A stretch of DNA of 51,151 nt from Methylobacteriaceae bacterium. Its GTDB lineage: Bacteria > Pseudomonadota > Alphaproteobacteria > Rhizobiales > Beijerinckiaceae. The notes under the pieces are model-generated. The model did not search any database. It was not told the DNA's origin and worked only from the letters and a program-made list of their open reading frames with translations. The translations under genes were made by a program, and so were the position numbers. How positions within the stretch are numbered: position 1 is the first letter of the stretch; every line of letters begins with the position of its first letter. Of this stretch, positions 1 to 9,303 are shown in pieces. The stretch covers positions 1 through 51,151 of the forward strand of contig CANEZL010000034.1 of NCBI GenBank assembly GCA_947444195.1, in the 5' to 3' direction.

Positions 1-330
1 CCACCAAGCCCGTTTCCAGACCCAGCGAAGAGCTTCCTGAAAGACAACCGTGTCGGCCCTATCGTCTCACGCCCCAGCCTAAGCCAGAGCCGCAAGAGAC
101 AACGCCGCCCACGCTTCCCTTCCTCAAATACAAACCTGTCAAAGAGCAGCCGAACCGGAAAACCGGACCGGAAAGACCCGCCGCCGCCAGACCCGCAAAA
201 CTCGAGGCATCCACCCCGAAATCCGCTTGCCCGCCTTGGCAAACCCTGATACCAACCTCGCCTAAGCAAAGGTCCGTCCCAGCGGTGCAGGGCGTCTAAG
301 GCCCCGACCGAACCCTGTCAACCCCGGCTC
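1..330 (-). promoter_or_regulatory. Probable rRNA operon promoter and leader with boxA, reading leftward out of the window
   Basis: Read on the minus strand, positions 148-137 spell TGCTCTTTGACA, one base from the E. coli rrn boxA (TGCTCTTTAACA), the site used by Nus-factor antitermination. Just downstream comes GGGAAGCGTGGGCGGC, which resembles the segment after boxA in alphaproteobacterial 16S leaders as I remember them. Upstream, a perfect TTGACA (321-316) is followed after 17 bases by TAGACG, a plausible -35/-10 pair. No ORF here looks genuine. The 16S gene itself would lie beyond position 1, so the assignment is inferred from the leader alone. Confidence 0.5.
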
Positions 331-788
331 TCGTCGCCGCCAGAGCGGCATCGCGACCGGTTCGACAAGGTCTCTCCCGGCGACGAAACAGCAGACCGCC
401 CGGTCTTGCGACCGACCCGCCCGCGGAACGTCTGTCGAGAGAACCGGCACCACCGCAACCCGCTGAGGAGCGGTGCGGCCCGGCGCCGATGACGGGTATC
501 TACGCATCGCCAGCGCGCCCGTCAACACCCGAAATGACGGGTCCGCGAATTTTCGAAGACAGGGCCGTGACGGGCGCCCTGGCTTATCCTCGTGGATGCA
601 AGGCCCCTCCGGTGGCGGGAGCGTGCGTGCCATAGAGTGCGTGCTATCCTGGCGGCCGGAGCGCCACCACCCGTCGAGCGCGGCACCGGCGCGCCTGCGA
701 TGACGCGGGGCCGCCCCCGCATTCGCGTTTATCCCTCCGATCGCGTATAGGACGGCTCACACCCCATCGAAGAGCAGATCATCGAGCC
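331..788. other. Intergenic region with no recognisable gene
   Basis: This is the spacer between the leftward rRNA leader and rlmN. The open frames in it are arginine- and proline-rich, as expected of random high-GC frames, and have no recognisable domain. The last ~60 bases before 789 should carry the rlmN leader. I see no clear Shine-Dalgarno sequence there. Confidence 0.5.
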
Positions 789-2066
789 ATGGCGACGGCG
801 TCGTTCGACACCGCCCGGCGCGCGGCCAGCGCCGTTCCCCCCATCGAGAAGACGCCGGACTTCCGGCCCGAGCCGGTGCCCGGCCGGCCCGTCTCCCTCG
901 TCGGCCTGACGCGGGCCGCCCTGAAGGAGAAGCTCCTCGCCCTCGGCGTGCCCGAGCGCGAGAGCCGCATGCGCGCGGGCCAGATCTGGCACTGGATCAA
1001 CTTCCGCGGCATCACCGATTTCGACGCGATGACGAATGTCGGCAAGGGGCTGAAGGCCGAGCTCGCCCGCGCCTACACCCTGGAGCGGCCGGAAGTGGTG
1101 AGCCAGCAGGTCTCCCGCGACGGCACCCGCAAGTGGCTCCTGCGCATGGCGCCCACGGGCCGGCACGACCACAACCGCGGCGCCGAGATCGAGTGCGTCT
1201 ACATCCCCGGCCCCGACCGCGGCACGCTCTGCGTGTCGAGCCAGGTCGGCTGCACCCTCACCTGCTCGTTCTGCCACACGGGCACGCAGCGCCTCGTGCG
1301 CAACCTCGAGGGCCCGGAGATCGTCGCGCAGCTCGTGGCCGCCCGCGATCAGCTCGGCGACTGGCCGGGCCAGATGCCGGGCAAGGACGCCTCCGGCGAG
1401 GTCGGGCGCCTCGTCACCAACATCGTCTTCATGGGCATGGGCGAGCCCCTGTACAATCTCGACAACGTGCTCGACGCCCTCGGCGTGATGTCGGACCCGG
1501 AGGGGCTCGGCCTCTCGCGGCGGCGCATCACGGTCTCGACCTCCGGCGTCGTGCCGCAGATCTCCCGGCTCGGCGCGGAGGGCAACGCCATGCTGGCGAT
1601 CTCCCTGCACGCCGTGCGGGACGAGCTGCGCGACACGCTGGTGCCGCTCAACCGCAAGTATCCGATCGCCGAACTGCTCCGCGCCTGCCGGGACTATCCG
1701 GGCCTCAGCAACGCGCGGCGAATCACCTTCGAGTACGTGATGCTGAAGGGCGTCAACGACAGCGATGCCGATGCCCGCGAGCTGGTGCGGCTCCTCAAGG
1801 GCATCCCGGCCAAGATCAACCTGATCCCGTTCAACCCCTGGCCCGGCAGCGCCTACGAGTGCTCCGACTGGGAGCGGATCGAGCGCTTCTCGGAAATCGT
1901 CTTCAACGCCGGCTACGCCTCCCCCGTGCGCACGCCGCGCGGACGCGACATCCTCGCGGCCTGCGGCCAGCTCAAGAGCGAGACCGAGAAGCTGCGCGCC
2001 CGCGCCCGCATGATGCTGGAGGAGGGCATGGGCGCGGAAGGGTTCTACGCCGACGCGGACGATTGA
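789..2066 (+). CDS. rlmN: 23S rRNA (adenine-C2)-methyltransferase RlmN
   Basis: A radical-SAM enzyme of 425 residues that methylates C2 of A2503 in 23S rRNA and also A37 of some tRNAs. The radical-SAM cysteines are C155, C159 and C162 (CTLTCSFC). The N-terminal region carries the helical domain typical of RlmN (near [10 protein letters not shown], 61-70). Near the C-terminus, AACGQL places the cysteine that forms the methyl-carrying intermediate in the E. coli enzyme. [15 protein letters not shown] and the MLKGVNDS segment are typical family motifs. Length is normal for alphaproteobacteria. The ATG at 789 lacks a strong ribosome-binding site, and the first ~35 residues are poorly conserved in type, so a slightly later start is possible. 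Its position beside a probable rRNA operon is fitting. Confidence 0.96.
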   Translation: MATASFDTARRAASAVPPIEKTPDFRPEPVPGRPVSLVGLTRAALKEKLLALGVPERESRMRAGQIWHWINFRGITDFDAMTNVGKGLKAELARAYTLERPEVVSQQVSRDGTRKWLLRMAPTGRHDHNRGAEIECVYIPGPDRGTLCVSSQVGCTLTCSFCHTGTQRLVRNLEGPEIVAQLVAARDQLGDWPGQMPGKDASGEVGRLVTNIVFMGMGEPLYNLDNVLDALGVMSDPEGLGLSRRRITVSTSGVVPQISRLGAEGNAMLAISLHAVRDELRDTLVPLNRKYPIAELLRACRDYPGLSNARRITFEYVMLKGVNDSDADARELVRLLKGIPAKINLIPFNPWPGSAYECSDWERIERFSEIVFNAGYASPVRTPRGRDILAACGQLKSETEKLRARARMMLEEGMGAEGFYADADD

Positions 2067-2191
2067 GGGCTGGCCGAGCCGGGGCGATCGCGCCGGCCGG
2101 GACTAAGGCCACGCTCTCGTCCGTCGACTCTCCGAGTGTCGACCGTCCGCAACCCGCGGGTCCGGCGACCGGAGGGAGGCGGACCCGACGG

Positions 2192-3067
2192 ATGCACAGG
2201 ACCCTGGCACGTCTCGCGACCATGCTCGCCGCCGCAGGCGCCGCCCTCCTGACAGCGGGTCCGGCGGCAGCCGGCTCGGCCGCGCAGCCCGGCCAGACCA
2301 TCGGCCTGCCCACCGGCGCGCAGCTTCCCGTCGGGCTCTATTTCGTGAACCTGTCGAGCTTCGGCGTGCGCGACACGGCGCCCCTCGCCTCGGAATCGAA
2401 CGTCAATCTGCCGACGCTGGCGCTCTCCACGCCCTGGACGGCGCTCGGGGCGCGGCTGCAGTTCTTCTTCACCCAGCCGGTGGCCGCCTCGAGCGTGCGC
2501 GGCGCGCCCTATCAGAGCGGCATCGGCCAGCAACTGCTCGCCGGTCAGCTCGCCTGGGATCTCGGCGGCGATGTCGGCGTGAGCTACCTGTTCGGCGGCT
2601 ATCTGCCGATCGACACCCGCTTCCTCACGCAGGAAGCCTCGCTCAGCCACCGCTTCGCCGTGAGCTACACGGGCCAGGGCTACAATCTCACCGCCAACCT
2701 GCTCTACGGCACCTTCCTCAGCGCCCGCTCGCCCTTCGGCGTGCTCTATCCCGACTATCTCAACCTCGATCTCACGGCGACGAAGAAGTTCGGCAAGTGG
2801 GAGATCGGTCCCGTGGCCTTCGGCTCCCTCGACCTGCCGGTGAACGTGCCGGGCTACCGGCGCCAGGGCCAGTTCGCGGTGGGCGCCCTGGTGGGCTACA
2901 ATTTCGGCCCCGTGAACCTTCAGGCCTACGTCACCCGCGACGTGGTCGAACGCGCTTACGGGGGCCGCGAGACGCGGGGCTGGCTGCGGGCCATCGTGCC
3001 CCTGTACCAGGACAGGGGCGACGTGCAGCCCAACCGCACCCTGGTCACCCGCGAGCAGGGCCGCTGA
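2192..3067 (+). CDS. Outer-membrane beta-barrel-like secreted protein, function unknown
   Basis: 291 residues. The start at 2192 is supported by GGAGGGAGG about a dozen bases upstream and by a clear signal peptide (TMLAAAGAALLTAGPAAAG). The mature part alternates hydrophobic and polar residues and is rich in aromatic and glycine residues ([49 protein letters not shown]), the look of amphipathic outer-membrane strands. It resembles the phenol/metacleavage-type outer-membrane transporter group (COG4313) in texture, including an opening PTGAQLPVGLYFVN-like segment, but I cannot assign a substrate. It stands alone, 125 bp after rlmN and 151 bp before the AsmA-family gene. The barrel call comes from sequence texture, and the family call is tentative. 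Confidence 0.72.
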   Translation: MHRTLARLATMLAAAGAALLTAGPAAAGSAAQPGQTIGLPTGAQLPVGLYFVNLSSFGVRDTAPLASESNVNLPTLALSTPWTALGARLQFFFTQPVAASSVRGAPYQSGIGQQLLAGQLAWDLGGDVGVSYLFGGYLPIDTRFLTQEASLSHRFAVSYTGQGYNLTANLLYGTFLSARSPFGVLYPDYLNLDLTATKKFGKWEIGPVAFGSLDLPVNVPGYRRQGQFAVGALVGYNFGPVNLQAYVTRDVVERAYGGRETRGWLRAIVPLYQDRGDVQPNRTLVTREQGR

Positions 3068-3218
3068 GGATGGCCCAGCCTCGATCGTCGGCGCCCGCCT
3101 CCACGGGCTTGGGCTTTCGCTCAGCTTGACGGCAGGACGGCCGCGGCGTCTAACAAAGCGCCGCGCGAGCACTGCATTCCCGCCGCGCGGCCGACGCCGG
3201 GATTGAACAAGCAATTCG

Positions 3219-4922
3219 ATGCGCCTTCGCGGTCTCCTGATCGGCGTCAGCGGTCTCGCCGTCGCGGCGACGGCGGGTGCCGTCCTCGCCGCCCCCCTCC
3301 TCGCCGACCGTCTCGGTGCGGCGATCACCACGCGGCTCGCCCGCGAGACCGGCCTGCGCTGGCAGATCGGCCGCACCGCGCTGTCCTTCTCGGGTCTCGT
3401 GCTGGAGGACGTCGCCTTCGACGGCGCCGACCTGCGCGGACGCCTGCGCCGGGCGACGGCCGCGGGCCCCATCGGCCTGCTCCTCGGCCACGGCGGCACC
3501 GTCTCCGCCACGGTCGAGGGCGCGAGTCTGAACCTGCCCCTCGCCCTGCCGGCCGCGGCCGGCGCCGGGGGCGGCTCCGACCTCAACCTGTCCGCCCTGC
3601 GTGCCGTGATCCGCGGCGGCGACGCCGTCCTCGACGACGGGGGGCGCCGGCTGGCCTTGGCCCTGAGCAAGGCCGACCTCGCCCTCGATCTCGCCGCGGG
3701 CCCGGGCGGGCGCGATCCGGCATTCCGCCTGGAAATGCCCGACCAGGGCCTCGTCGCGGAGGCCGCCGGCGCCCCGGCGGGTGCCGCCCGCACCGTGAAC
3801 CTGACGCTGGCCCCCGCGGGCGGCCCGAAGATCGAGGCCCGGACGGAGGCACGGCTCGGCGCGTCCGGGCTGCGCCTCGACCGGATCGGCGGCACGATCG
3901 ACGGGGCCCCCTTCTCCGGCACCCTCGTCGCGGAGCGCTCCGGCCGGAGCGACCGGCCGCGGCTCGACCTCGGCCTCGCCCTCGACGCCCTGGCCCTGGC
4001 CGAGGCTGGGTCCGCGATGCGCGTCGATCCGGTGGGCGGCCTCACGGTGCCGATCCGGATCGACCTCGTGCCCGATCCCGCTTGGTTCGCGGGCTACGAG
4101 GGGCAGGCGGCCATCACCGTCCAGCGCCTCGCCGCCGGTGCGGTCCGCGCCACGGCGGTCGGCCTGACCGCGCGGGTCCGCGACGGGCGGCTCGACGCCT
4201 CCCTCGACAACGCCGCCCTCTACGGGGGCAGCGCCCGGGGCCGTTACGTGCTGGAGCCCGAGGGCCGGCACGGCCGCCACCAGATCGGGCTCTCGCTCAC
4301 CGGCGTGCAGGTCCTGCCCCTCCTCCGGCAGGCGGCCGGGGTCGACGGCCTCGACGGCAGCGGCACCGCCCGCCTCGACATCCAGGCCACCGGCGGCACG
4401 CCGCAGGCCCTCCTGCGCAGCGCCCGGGGGCAGTCCGAGGTCACGGTGACCGACGGGCGCATCGACGGGCTCGACCTCGCCCGCGCGGCCGGCATCACCG
4501 CCATGCCCGGCGCCCTTGCCACCCGCCTCGACCGCCTGGGCGCCCGCTTCACGGTGGCCGACGGGCAGGCCGGCACGGACGATCTCCAACTGAAGACCGG
4601 GCTCATCGAGGCGGAGGGCGCGGGGCGCCTCGATCTCGTCGCCCGCACGATCGACCTGCGCCTCAAGCCCCTCAAGGTCACGGCGGGCGGACGGCTCAAC
4701 GTGCCGATCCAGATCTCTGGATCCTGGGACGCCCCGGCCGTCTCCGCCGACCTCGCGGGTCTGGCGCAGGATCCGGCGGGCACGCTCCAGAGCCTGCAGG
4801 ATCTCGGCAACAACCTCCTCGGCGGCCAGCCGGGCCGGGAGCGGGGCGAGCCCCTGGGCGAGAGCCTCGGCGGCCTTCTCGACGCGCTCATCCCGCGCCC
4901 CGCGCCTCGGCGCAGACCATGA
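3219..4922 (+). CDS. AsmA-family protein
   Basis: 567 residues. An N-terminal membrane anchor (LLIGVSGLAVAATAGAVLAA, about 5-24) precedes a long repetitive beta-rich body. The C-terminal half carries AsmA-type signatures: LDIQATGGTPQALLRSARG, then TVTDGRIDGLDL, then QLKTGLIEAEGAGRLDLVARTIDLRLK, and finally VPIQISGSWDAP. Proteins of this family are inner-membrane anchored with a periplasmic bridge-like body and are linked to outer-membrane homeostasis and lipid transport. The gene ends in ATGA, overlapping by 4 bp the start of the following RND adaptor at 4919, so the two may be translationally coupled. That tie between an AsmA protein and an efflux adaptor is inferred from the overlap only. 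Confidence 0.85.
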   Translation: MRLRGLLIGVSGLAVAATAGAVLAAPLLADRLGAAITTRLARETGLRWQIGRTALSFSGLVLEDVAFDGADLRGRLRRATAAGPIGLLLGHGGTVSATVEGASLNLPLALPAAAGAGGGSDLNLSALRAVIRGGDAVLDDGGRRLALALSKADLALDLAAGPGGRDPAFRLEMPDQGLVAEAAGAPAGAARTVNLTLAPAGGPKIEARTEARLGASGLRLDRIGGTIDGAPFSGTLVAERSGRSDRPRLDLGLALDALALAEAGSAMRVDPVGGLTVPIRIDLVPDPAWFAGYEGQAAITVQRLAAGAVRATAVGLTARVRDGRLDASLDNAALYGGSARGRYVLEPEGRHGRHQIGLSLTGVQVLPLLRQAAGVDGLDGSGTARLDIQATGGTPQALLRSARGQSEVTVTDGRIDGLDLARAAGITAMPGALATRLDRLGARFTVADGQAGTDDLQLKTGLIEAEGAGRLDLVARTIDLRLKPLKVTAGGRLNVPIQISGSWDAPAVSADLAGLAQDPAGTLQSLQDLGNNLLGGQPGRERGEPLGESLGGLLDALIPRPAPRRRP

Positions 4923-5869
4923 TCCCCTTCTCTCGAGGCCGTGCGGCGATGCTCCTCCGTCCCTGCCGTTTCCGCTCCCCCGCCCGCAGCCGCCCCCGCG
5001 GAGGCGGGATGCTCGCCGTGGCGGCCTCCGCCGCGCTCCTTGGTCTGCCGGCCCAGGCGGCCGAGGAGCGGCTCGCCGCGGTGTCGGTGAGCGTGCGCGC
5101 CGCCTCCACCCGCTGCTTCCCGGACCGGATCGAGGTGACCGGCACCCTGGCCCCGCGCCAGCGCGTGGATGTCAGCGCGGAACGCGAGGGGTTCAAGGTC
5201 ACGCAGGTGCTGGTGAGCCCCCTCGACACGGTCGCCACCGGCCAGACCCTGGCGCGGCTCGCTCCCCTGGAGGGCCCCGCCGACGGGCCGGGACAGGCCC
5301 TGCGGGCGCCGGTGGGCGGCACGGTCCTGCGCAGCCAGGCCGCGATCGGCCAGCCCGCCTCGCCGCGGCTCGGCCCCCTGTTCCAGATCGCCGCGGGGGG
5401 CGACCTCGAACTCACCGCCGAGGTCACCCTGAGCGATCTCGGGCGGATCGCCTCCGGGCAGACCGTGGCCGTGCGCCCCCTCGGCCTGCCCGAGATCGCG
5501 GGGGAGGTCCGCCGGGTGGAGGCGGGCACCGACCCGACCTCGCAGACCGGACAGATCCGGATCGCGCTCCGCGGCGCCCCGGACGTGCGGTCGGGCACCT
5601 TCGCGCGCGGCATCGTCACGGTGGGCCAGCGCTGCGGGATCGGCGTGCCCTACTCGGCGGTGCAGTACGAGCCGGACGGCACCATCGTGCAGGTGGTGGA
5701 CGGCACCCGGATCGAGTCGCGGCAGGTCTCGGTGGGCCTGCTCTCGGGGGACGACGCCGAGATCCTGTCCGGCCTCTCCGAATCCGATCTCGTCGTGGTG
5801 CGGGCGGCCCCCTTCCTGCGCGAGGGCGACCAGGTGCAGCCGATCGTGACGAAGCCCGCGCGTCCCTGA
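4919..5869 (+). CDS. RND efflux periplasmic adaptor subunit (membrane fusion protein), first copy
   Basis: 316 residues from the ATG that overlaps the asmA-like stop. A second in-frame ATG at 5009 has GGAGG just upstream and would begin directly at a classic signal peptide (MLAVAASAALLGLPAQA), so the true start may be 5009. The mature chain has the HlyD/AcrA layout: a barrel strand (RIEVTGTLAPRQRVDVSAE), a lipoyl half-motif (GFKVTQVLVSPLDTVATGQ) with its partner (LRAPVGGTVL), a beta-barrel and a membrane-proximal domain (VPYSAVQYEPDGTIVQVVDG). The alpha-hairpin is almost absent, so this is a short adaptor. It is recognisably related to the adaptor at 9303-10334 and converges on the permease gene between them, so both may serve that pump. 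Confidence 0.88.
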   Translation: MIPFSRGRAAMLLRPCRFRSPARSRPRGGGMLAVAASAALLGLPAQAAEERLAAVSVSVRAASTRCFPDRIEVTGTLAPRQRVDVSAEREGFKVTQVLVSPLDTVATGQTLARLAPLEGPADGPGQALRAPVGGTVLRSQAAIGQPASPRLGPLFQIAAGGDLELTAEVTLSDLGRIASGQTVAVRPLGLPEIAGEVRRVEAGTDPTSQTGQIRIALRGAPDVRSGTFARGIVTVGQRCGIGVPYSAVQYEPDGTIVQVVDGTRIESRQVSVGLLSGDDAEILSGLSESDLVVVRAAPFLREGDQVQPIVTKPARP

Positions 5870-6074
5870 GCGGGCTTCCCGGATCGGCGCCCGCGCCACC
5901 GTCGTTCCGGGGCGCCGCAGGCGAGCCCGGAACCGATGGACACCGCAGCGTCCGAGCCTGCCCCTTCGATGTGCCTCGACCCCGGGCTCCGCTCACGCGG
6001 CCCCGGGATGACGGTGCGGGGCGTGTCCCTGGAGCCGCTCCCGACCGCGCTGCAATCGTCCACGGCCCTAAATT

Positions 6075-6132
6075 ATTGTTCTTGCGCGCGCTCTTGCCCC
6101 GAACCGGCGTCCACTTCGGCGGAGAGCGTTCT
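6075..6132 (+). repeat. Intergenic repeat, module D (copy 1)
   Basis: This stretch contains CCGAACCGGCGTCCACTTCGG and ends GGAGAGCGTTCT. It matches 10484-10543, which has the same layout with a stronger stem (CGCCGAA / TTCGGCG). It sits between the converging adaptor and permease genes. The module is preceded by an unusually AT-rich TAAATTATTGTT at about 6069. Confidence 0.6.
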
Positions 6133-6156
6133 AGCGATCAAGCGGAGCCCGTATCA
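6133..6156 (-). repeat. Family B repeat end that supplies the permease stop codon
   Basis: Read on the minus strand this begins TGATACGGGCTCCGCTTGAT. The other family B copies begin TGATACGATCTCCGCTTGAT (18906) or close variants. The first TGA is the stop codon of the RND permease. Only the first ~22 bases match family B; what follows is module D. Confidence 0.6.
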
Positions 6157-9100
6157 GGCCTGCGGACCGGAGGAGACCGGATTGCCGTGCGATCCGTCCT
6201 GCGGACCGTGATGCGCGGCGGGGGGCGTGCCCTCGGCGGCCGCCTTGCGCCGGCCGAGCGAACCGAGGCGGCGCATCAGGCGCAGGGAGCGGTCGCTGAT
6301 CTCCGACACCGTCACGAAGACGGCGGGCACGAAGACGAGGGAGAGCAGCGTCGAGAAGATCAGGCCGCCGATCACCGCGAGCGCCATGGGCGAGCGGAAC
6401 TCGCCGCCGATGCCGAAGGCCAGCGCCGAGGGCAGCATGCCCGCCACCATCGCGATGGTCGTCATCACGATCGGGCGCGCCCGCTTCTGGCCGGCGTCGA
6501 TGATCGCCGCGTCGCGGTCCATGCCGTGCCGGATCGATTCCACCGCGAAGTCCACGAGCATGATCGCGTTCTTGGTGACGATGCCCATCAGCATCAGGAT
6601 GCCGATCCAGACCGGCGTGGTGAGCTGCTTGCCCGTGATCATCAGGGCGAGCACCGCGCCGCCGAGGGAGAGCGGCAGCGAGAACAGGATGGTGATCGGC
6701 AGGAGGAACGAGCCGAACAGGAGCACCAGCACGGCGTAGACCATCATCAGGCCCGCGCTCATGGCATGGGCGAAGCCGTCGGCCAGTTCGTTCAGGCTCT
6801 CGGCGTCGCCGCCCTGGTCGACGGTGACGCCCTTGGGCAGGGACTTCATCACCGGCAGGTCGTCGATCGACTTGAGCACGTCGCCGAGTGCGGCGTTGCC
6901 CACGAGGTCGCAGGCGACGGTGGCCTGCCGCTGGCGGTCGTAGCGGGTGATGTTCGTCGGGCCCTGCTGGAAATCGAGGGCGGCGATCGCCGAGAGCGGG
7001 ATGGCGCCGCCCCCGCCCTTCGGCACCCGGACCTGCTCCAGCACCGCCTGGTTCACCCGGGCGGTCTCGTCGAGCTGCACCCGGATCGGCACGAGGCGGT
7101 CGCCCGCGTCGAACTTGGCCAGCGCCGGGCCGACATCGCCGATGGTGGCCACGCGGATCGTCTCGGCGAGCAGCGTCGGCGAGACGCCGAGGCGGGCGGC
7201 GAGGTCGAGATGCGGGCGGATCCTGAGTTCCGGCCGGTCGAGGGTGGTGCCCGAGATCACGTTGGCCACGGTGGGCAGGCGGCGCATCTGGCCGGCCAGC
7301 TCGTTGGCCACGTTGGCCACCGTGCGCGGATCCGAGCCGCGCACCACCAGGGAGATCGCGCGCAGGCCGTTCTCGTCCACGAAGTAGAAGCGGATGTCGG
7401 GGATCTGGCGCAGGCGGCTGCCGATCTCGCGCTCCAGCTCGCGCTGGGTGATCGAGCGGTCCTTCTTGGCCGTGTAGTTGATGATGAACGAGGCGCGCCG
7501 GGCCTCGATCGGCTCCTTGGGCACGCGCCCGCCATCGACGAACACGCTGCGGACCTGGGGCAGCTCGCGGATGACGCGGGCGATGTCCTCGCCGACCTTC
7601 TCGGTCTCGGAGAGCTGGGAGCCCGGCGGCAGTTCGAGCGCCATCACCGAGCGCGAGGTGTCCTGCGCGGGCAGGAAGCCCTTCGAGAGCAGGCCGATCG
7701 AGGCGATGGAGCCCGCGAAGGTGAGCAGCCCGACGAGCACGGTGAGCGGATAGTAGCGCACCGAGACGGTGACGAGGCGGGTATAGGCGCGCAGCACCGG
7801 GCCCGGCGGCTTCTCGGGCTTGTGGTGCGGCTTCATGATGTAGGCCGCCAGCATCGGCGTCACGAAGCGTGCGGCCAGCAGCGAGAAGAACACCTGCACC
7901 GCGACCGTGATGCCGAACTGCTTGAAGAACTGCCCGGCGATGCCGGACATGAAGCTCGCCGGCGCGAAGATCGCGATGATGGTGAGCGAGATCGCGATCA
8001 CGGCGAGCCCGATCTCGTCGGCGGCCTCGATCGCCGCCTGCATCGGCGACTTGCCCATGCGCATGTGGCGGACGATGTTCTCGATCTCCACGATCGAGTC
8101 GTCCACGAGGATGCCCGTCGAGAGGGTGATCGCCAGGAAGCTGACGAGGTTCAGCGAGAAGCCGAGCATGTCCATCGCCCAGAAGGCGGGGAAGATCGAC
8201 AGCGGCAGCGAGACGGCGACGATCACCGTCGCCCGCAGATCGCGCAGGAACAGGAACACGATGACGACGGCGAGGAAGGCGCCCTCGAACAGGGTCGACA
8301 TCGCGGCGTCGTAGTTGCCGAGGGTGAAGTTGACCGAGGTGTCGATCTCGCGCAGGTCGAATTCGGGGTTCTCGGCGCGGATCTGCGCGACGCGCTTCTC
8401 CACCGCCTTGCCGACGACCACGTCGCTCGCCCCCTGCGCGCGCTTGATGCCGATGGCCACCACGGGCTCGCCGTTGAGGCGGGCGAAGGTGCGCCGGTCG
8501 GCCACCGTGTCGGTGACGCGGCCGAGATCCTCCAGCCGCACCTGCCCGCCCGTCGGCAGGGTGATCATGGTGCCGGCCAGTTCCTCCAGGGTCTTGGCAG
8601 AGGCGAGCGTGCGGATCGCCTGGTCGCGCCCGCCGATCTCGGCGCGTCCGCCCGTCACCGTGATGTTGGTGCCGTAGAGGCGCCGGCTCACGTCGACCGC
8701 CGAGAGGCCGAAGGCCTGGAGCCGGTCCGGATCGAGGGAGACGAGGATCTCGCGGGTGACGCCGCCGATCACCTCGACCTCGGCCACGCCCTTCACGTCC
8801 TGGAGGGAGCGCTTGACGGTGTTCTCCATGAACCAGGAGACCTGCTCCGGGCTCTTGTTCGGCGCGGTCGCGGCGTAGGTGACGATCGGCAGGCCGACCA
8901 CGTCGACGCGCTGGATCAGGGGCTCCTGCACGCTCTGCGGCAGGTTCGAGCGCACGCGGGTGACCGCGTCCTTGATGTCGTTGAGCGCCCGGTCGGTGTT
9001 GGTCTCCAGGCGGAAGGCGATGGTCGTCACCGAGAGCCCGTCGGTGACCGAGGAGGCGATGTGGCGCACGCCCTCGACGCCCGAGACGCCGTCCTCGATC

Positions 9101-9303
9101 GTCTTCGTGACCTGCGATTCGATCTCGGCGGGGGCCGCGCCGAACTGCGAGACCACCACCGAGACCAGGGGGATGTCGGCGGAAGGCAGCCGGGTCACCG
9201 GCAGCTTCATGAAGCTCGCCCAGCCGAGCGCCAGCAGGATGATCGAGGCCACCACCGAGGGCAGCGGGCGCTTGATCGCCAGGGCGGAGATGTTGACGGA
9301 CAT
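6154..9303 (-). CDS. RND multidrug efflux permease (HAE1/AcrB type)
   Basis: 1049 residues, the usual size of a proton-driven RND pump of the inner membrane. The start at 9303 (MSVNISALAIKRPLPSVVAS) gives the standard first transmembrane helix. The central helix has the paired acidic residues of the proton relay (GILVDDSIVEIENI). Two large periplasmic loops and 12 membrane helices are evident, with the second half repeating the first (LMGIVTKNAIMLVDF). The PSADIPLVSVVVSQFGAAPAEIES segment is typical of the family. The start codon shares one base with the stop of the upstream adaptor gene (TGATG), a tight operon. The stop codon lies inside a repeat end. No outer-membrane TolC-type gene is in the window. 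Substrates cannot be read from the sequence. Confidence 0.97.
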   Translation of the reverse strand: MSVNISALAIKRPLPSVVASIILLALGWASFMKLPVTRLPSADIPLVSVVVSQFGAAPAEIESQVTKTIEDGVSGVEGVRHIASSVTDGLSVTTIAFRLETNTDRALNDIKDAVTRVRSNLPQSVQEPLIQRVDVVGLPIVTYAATAPNKSPEQVSWFMENTVKRSLQDVKGVAEVEVIGGVTREILVSLDPDRLQAFGLSAVDVSRRLYGTNITVTGGRAEIGGRDQAIRTLASAKTLEELAGTMITLPTGGQVRLEDLGRVTDTVADRRTFARLNGEPVVAIGIKRAQGASDVVVGKAVEKRVAQIRAENPEFDLREIDTSVNFTLGNYDAAMSTLFEGAFLAVVIVFLFLRDLRATVIVAVSLPLSIFPAFWAMDMLGFSLNLVSFLAITLSTGILVDDSIVEIENIVRHMRMGKSPMQAAIEAADEIGLAVIAISLTIIAIFAPASFMSGIAGQFFKQFGITVAVQVFFSLLAARFVTPMLAAYIMKPHHKPEKPPGPVLRAYTRLVTVSVRYYPLTVLVGLLTFAGSIASIGLLSKGFLPAQDTSRSVMALELPPGSQLSETEKVGEDIARVIRELPQVRSVFVDGGRVPKEPIEARRASFIINYTAKKDRSITQRELEREIGSRLRQIPDIRFYFVDENGLRAISLVVRGSDPRTVANVANELAGQMRRLPTVANVISGTTLDRPELRIRPHLDLAARLGVSPTLLAETIRVATIGDVGPALAKFDAGDRLVPIRVQLDETARVNQAVLEQVRVPKGGGGAIPLSAIAALDFQQGPTNITRYDRQRQATVACDLVGNAALGDVLKSIDDLPVMKSLPKGVTVDQGGDAESLNELADGFAHAMSAGLMMVYAVLVLLFGSFLLPITILFSLPLSLGGAVLALMITGKQLTTPVWIGILMLMGIVTKNAIMLVDFAVESIRHGMDRDAAIIDAGQKRARPIVMTTIAMVAGMLPSALAFGIGGEFRSPMALAVIGGLIFSTLLSLVFVPAVFVTVSEISDRSLRLMRRLGSLGRRKAAAEGTPPAAHHGPQDGSHGNPVSSGPQA

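Noticed and set aside
262..633. 123-residue minus-strand ORF near the left edge
   Set aside because: Its composition is arginine/proline-rich, it has no signal or domain, and it overlaps the proposed rRNA promoter region.
729..1610. Long minus-strand ORF opposite rlmN
   Set aside because: It is an antisense shadow of a clear radical-SAM gene, rich in His/Arg/Ala with no domain. The same applies to the very long antisense frames opposite the RND permease, fdh alpha, metH and others.
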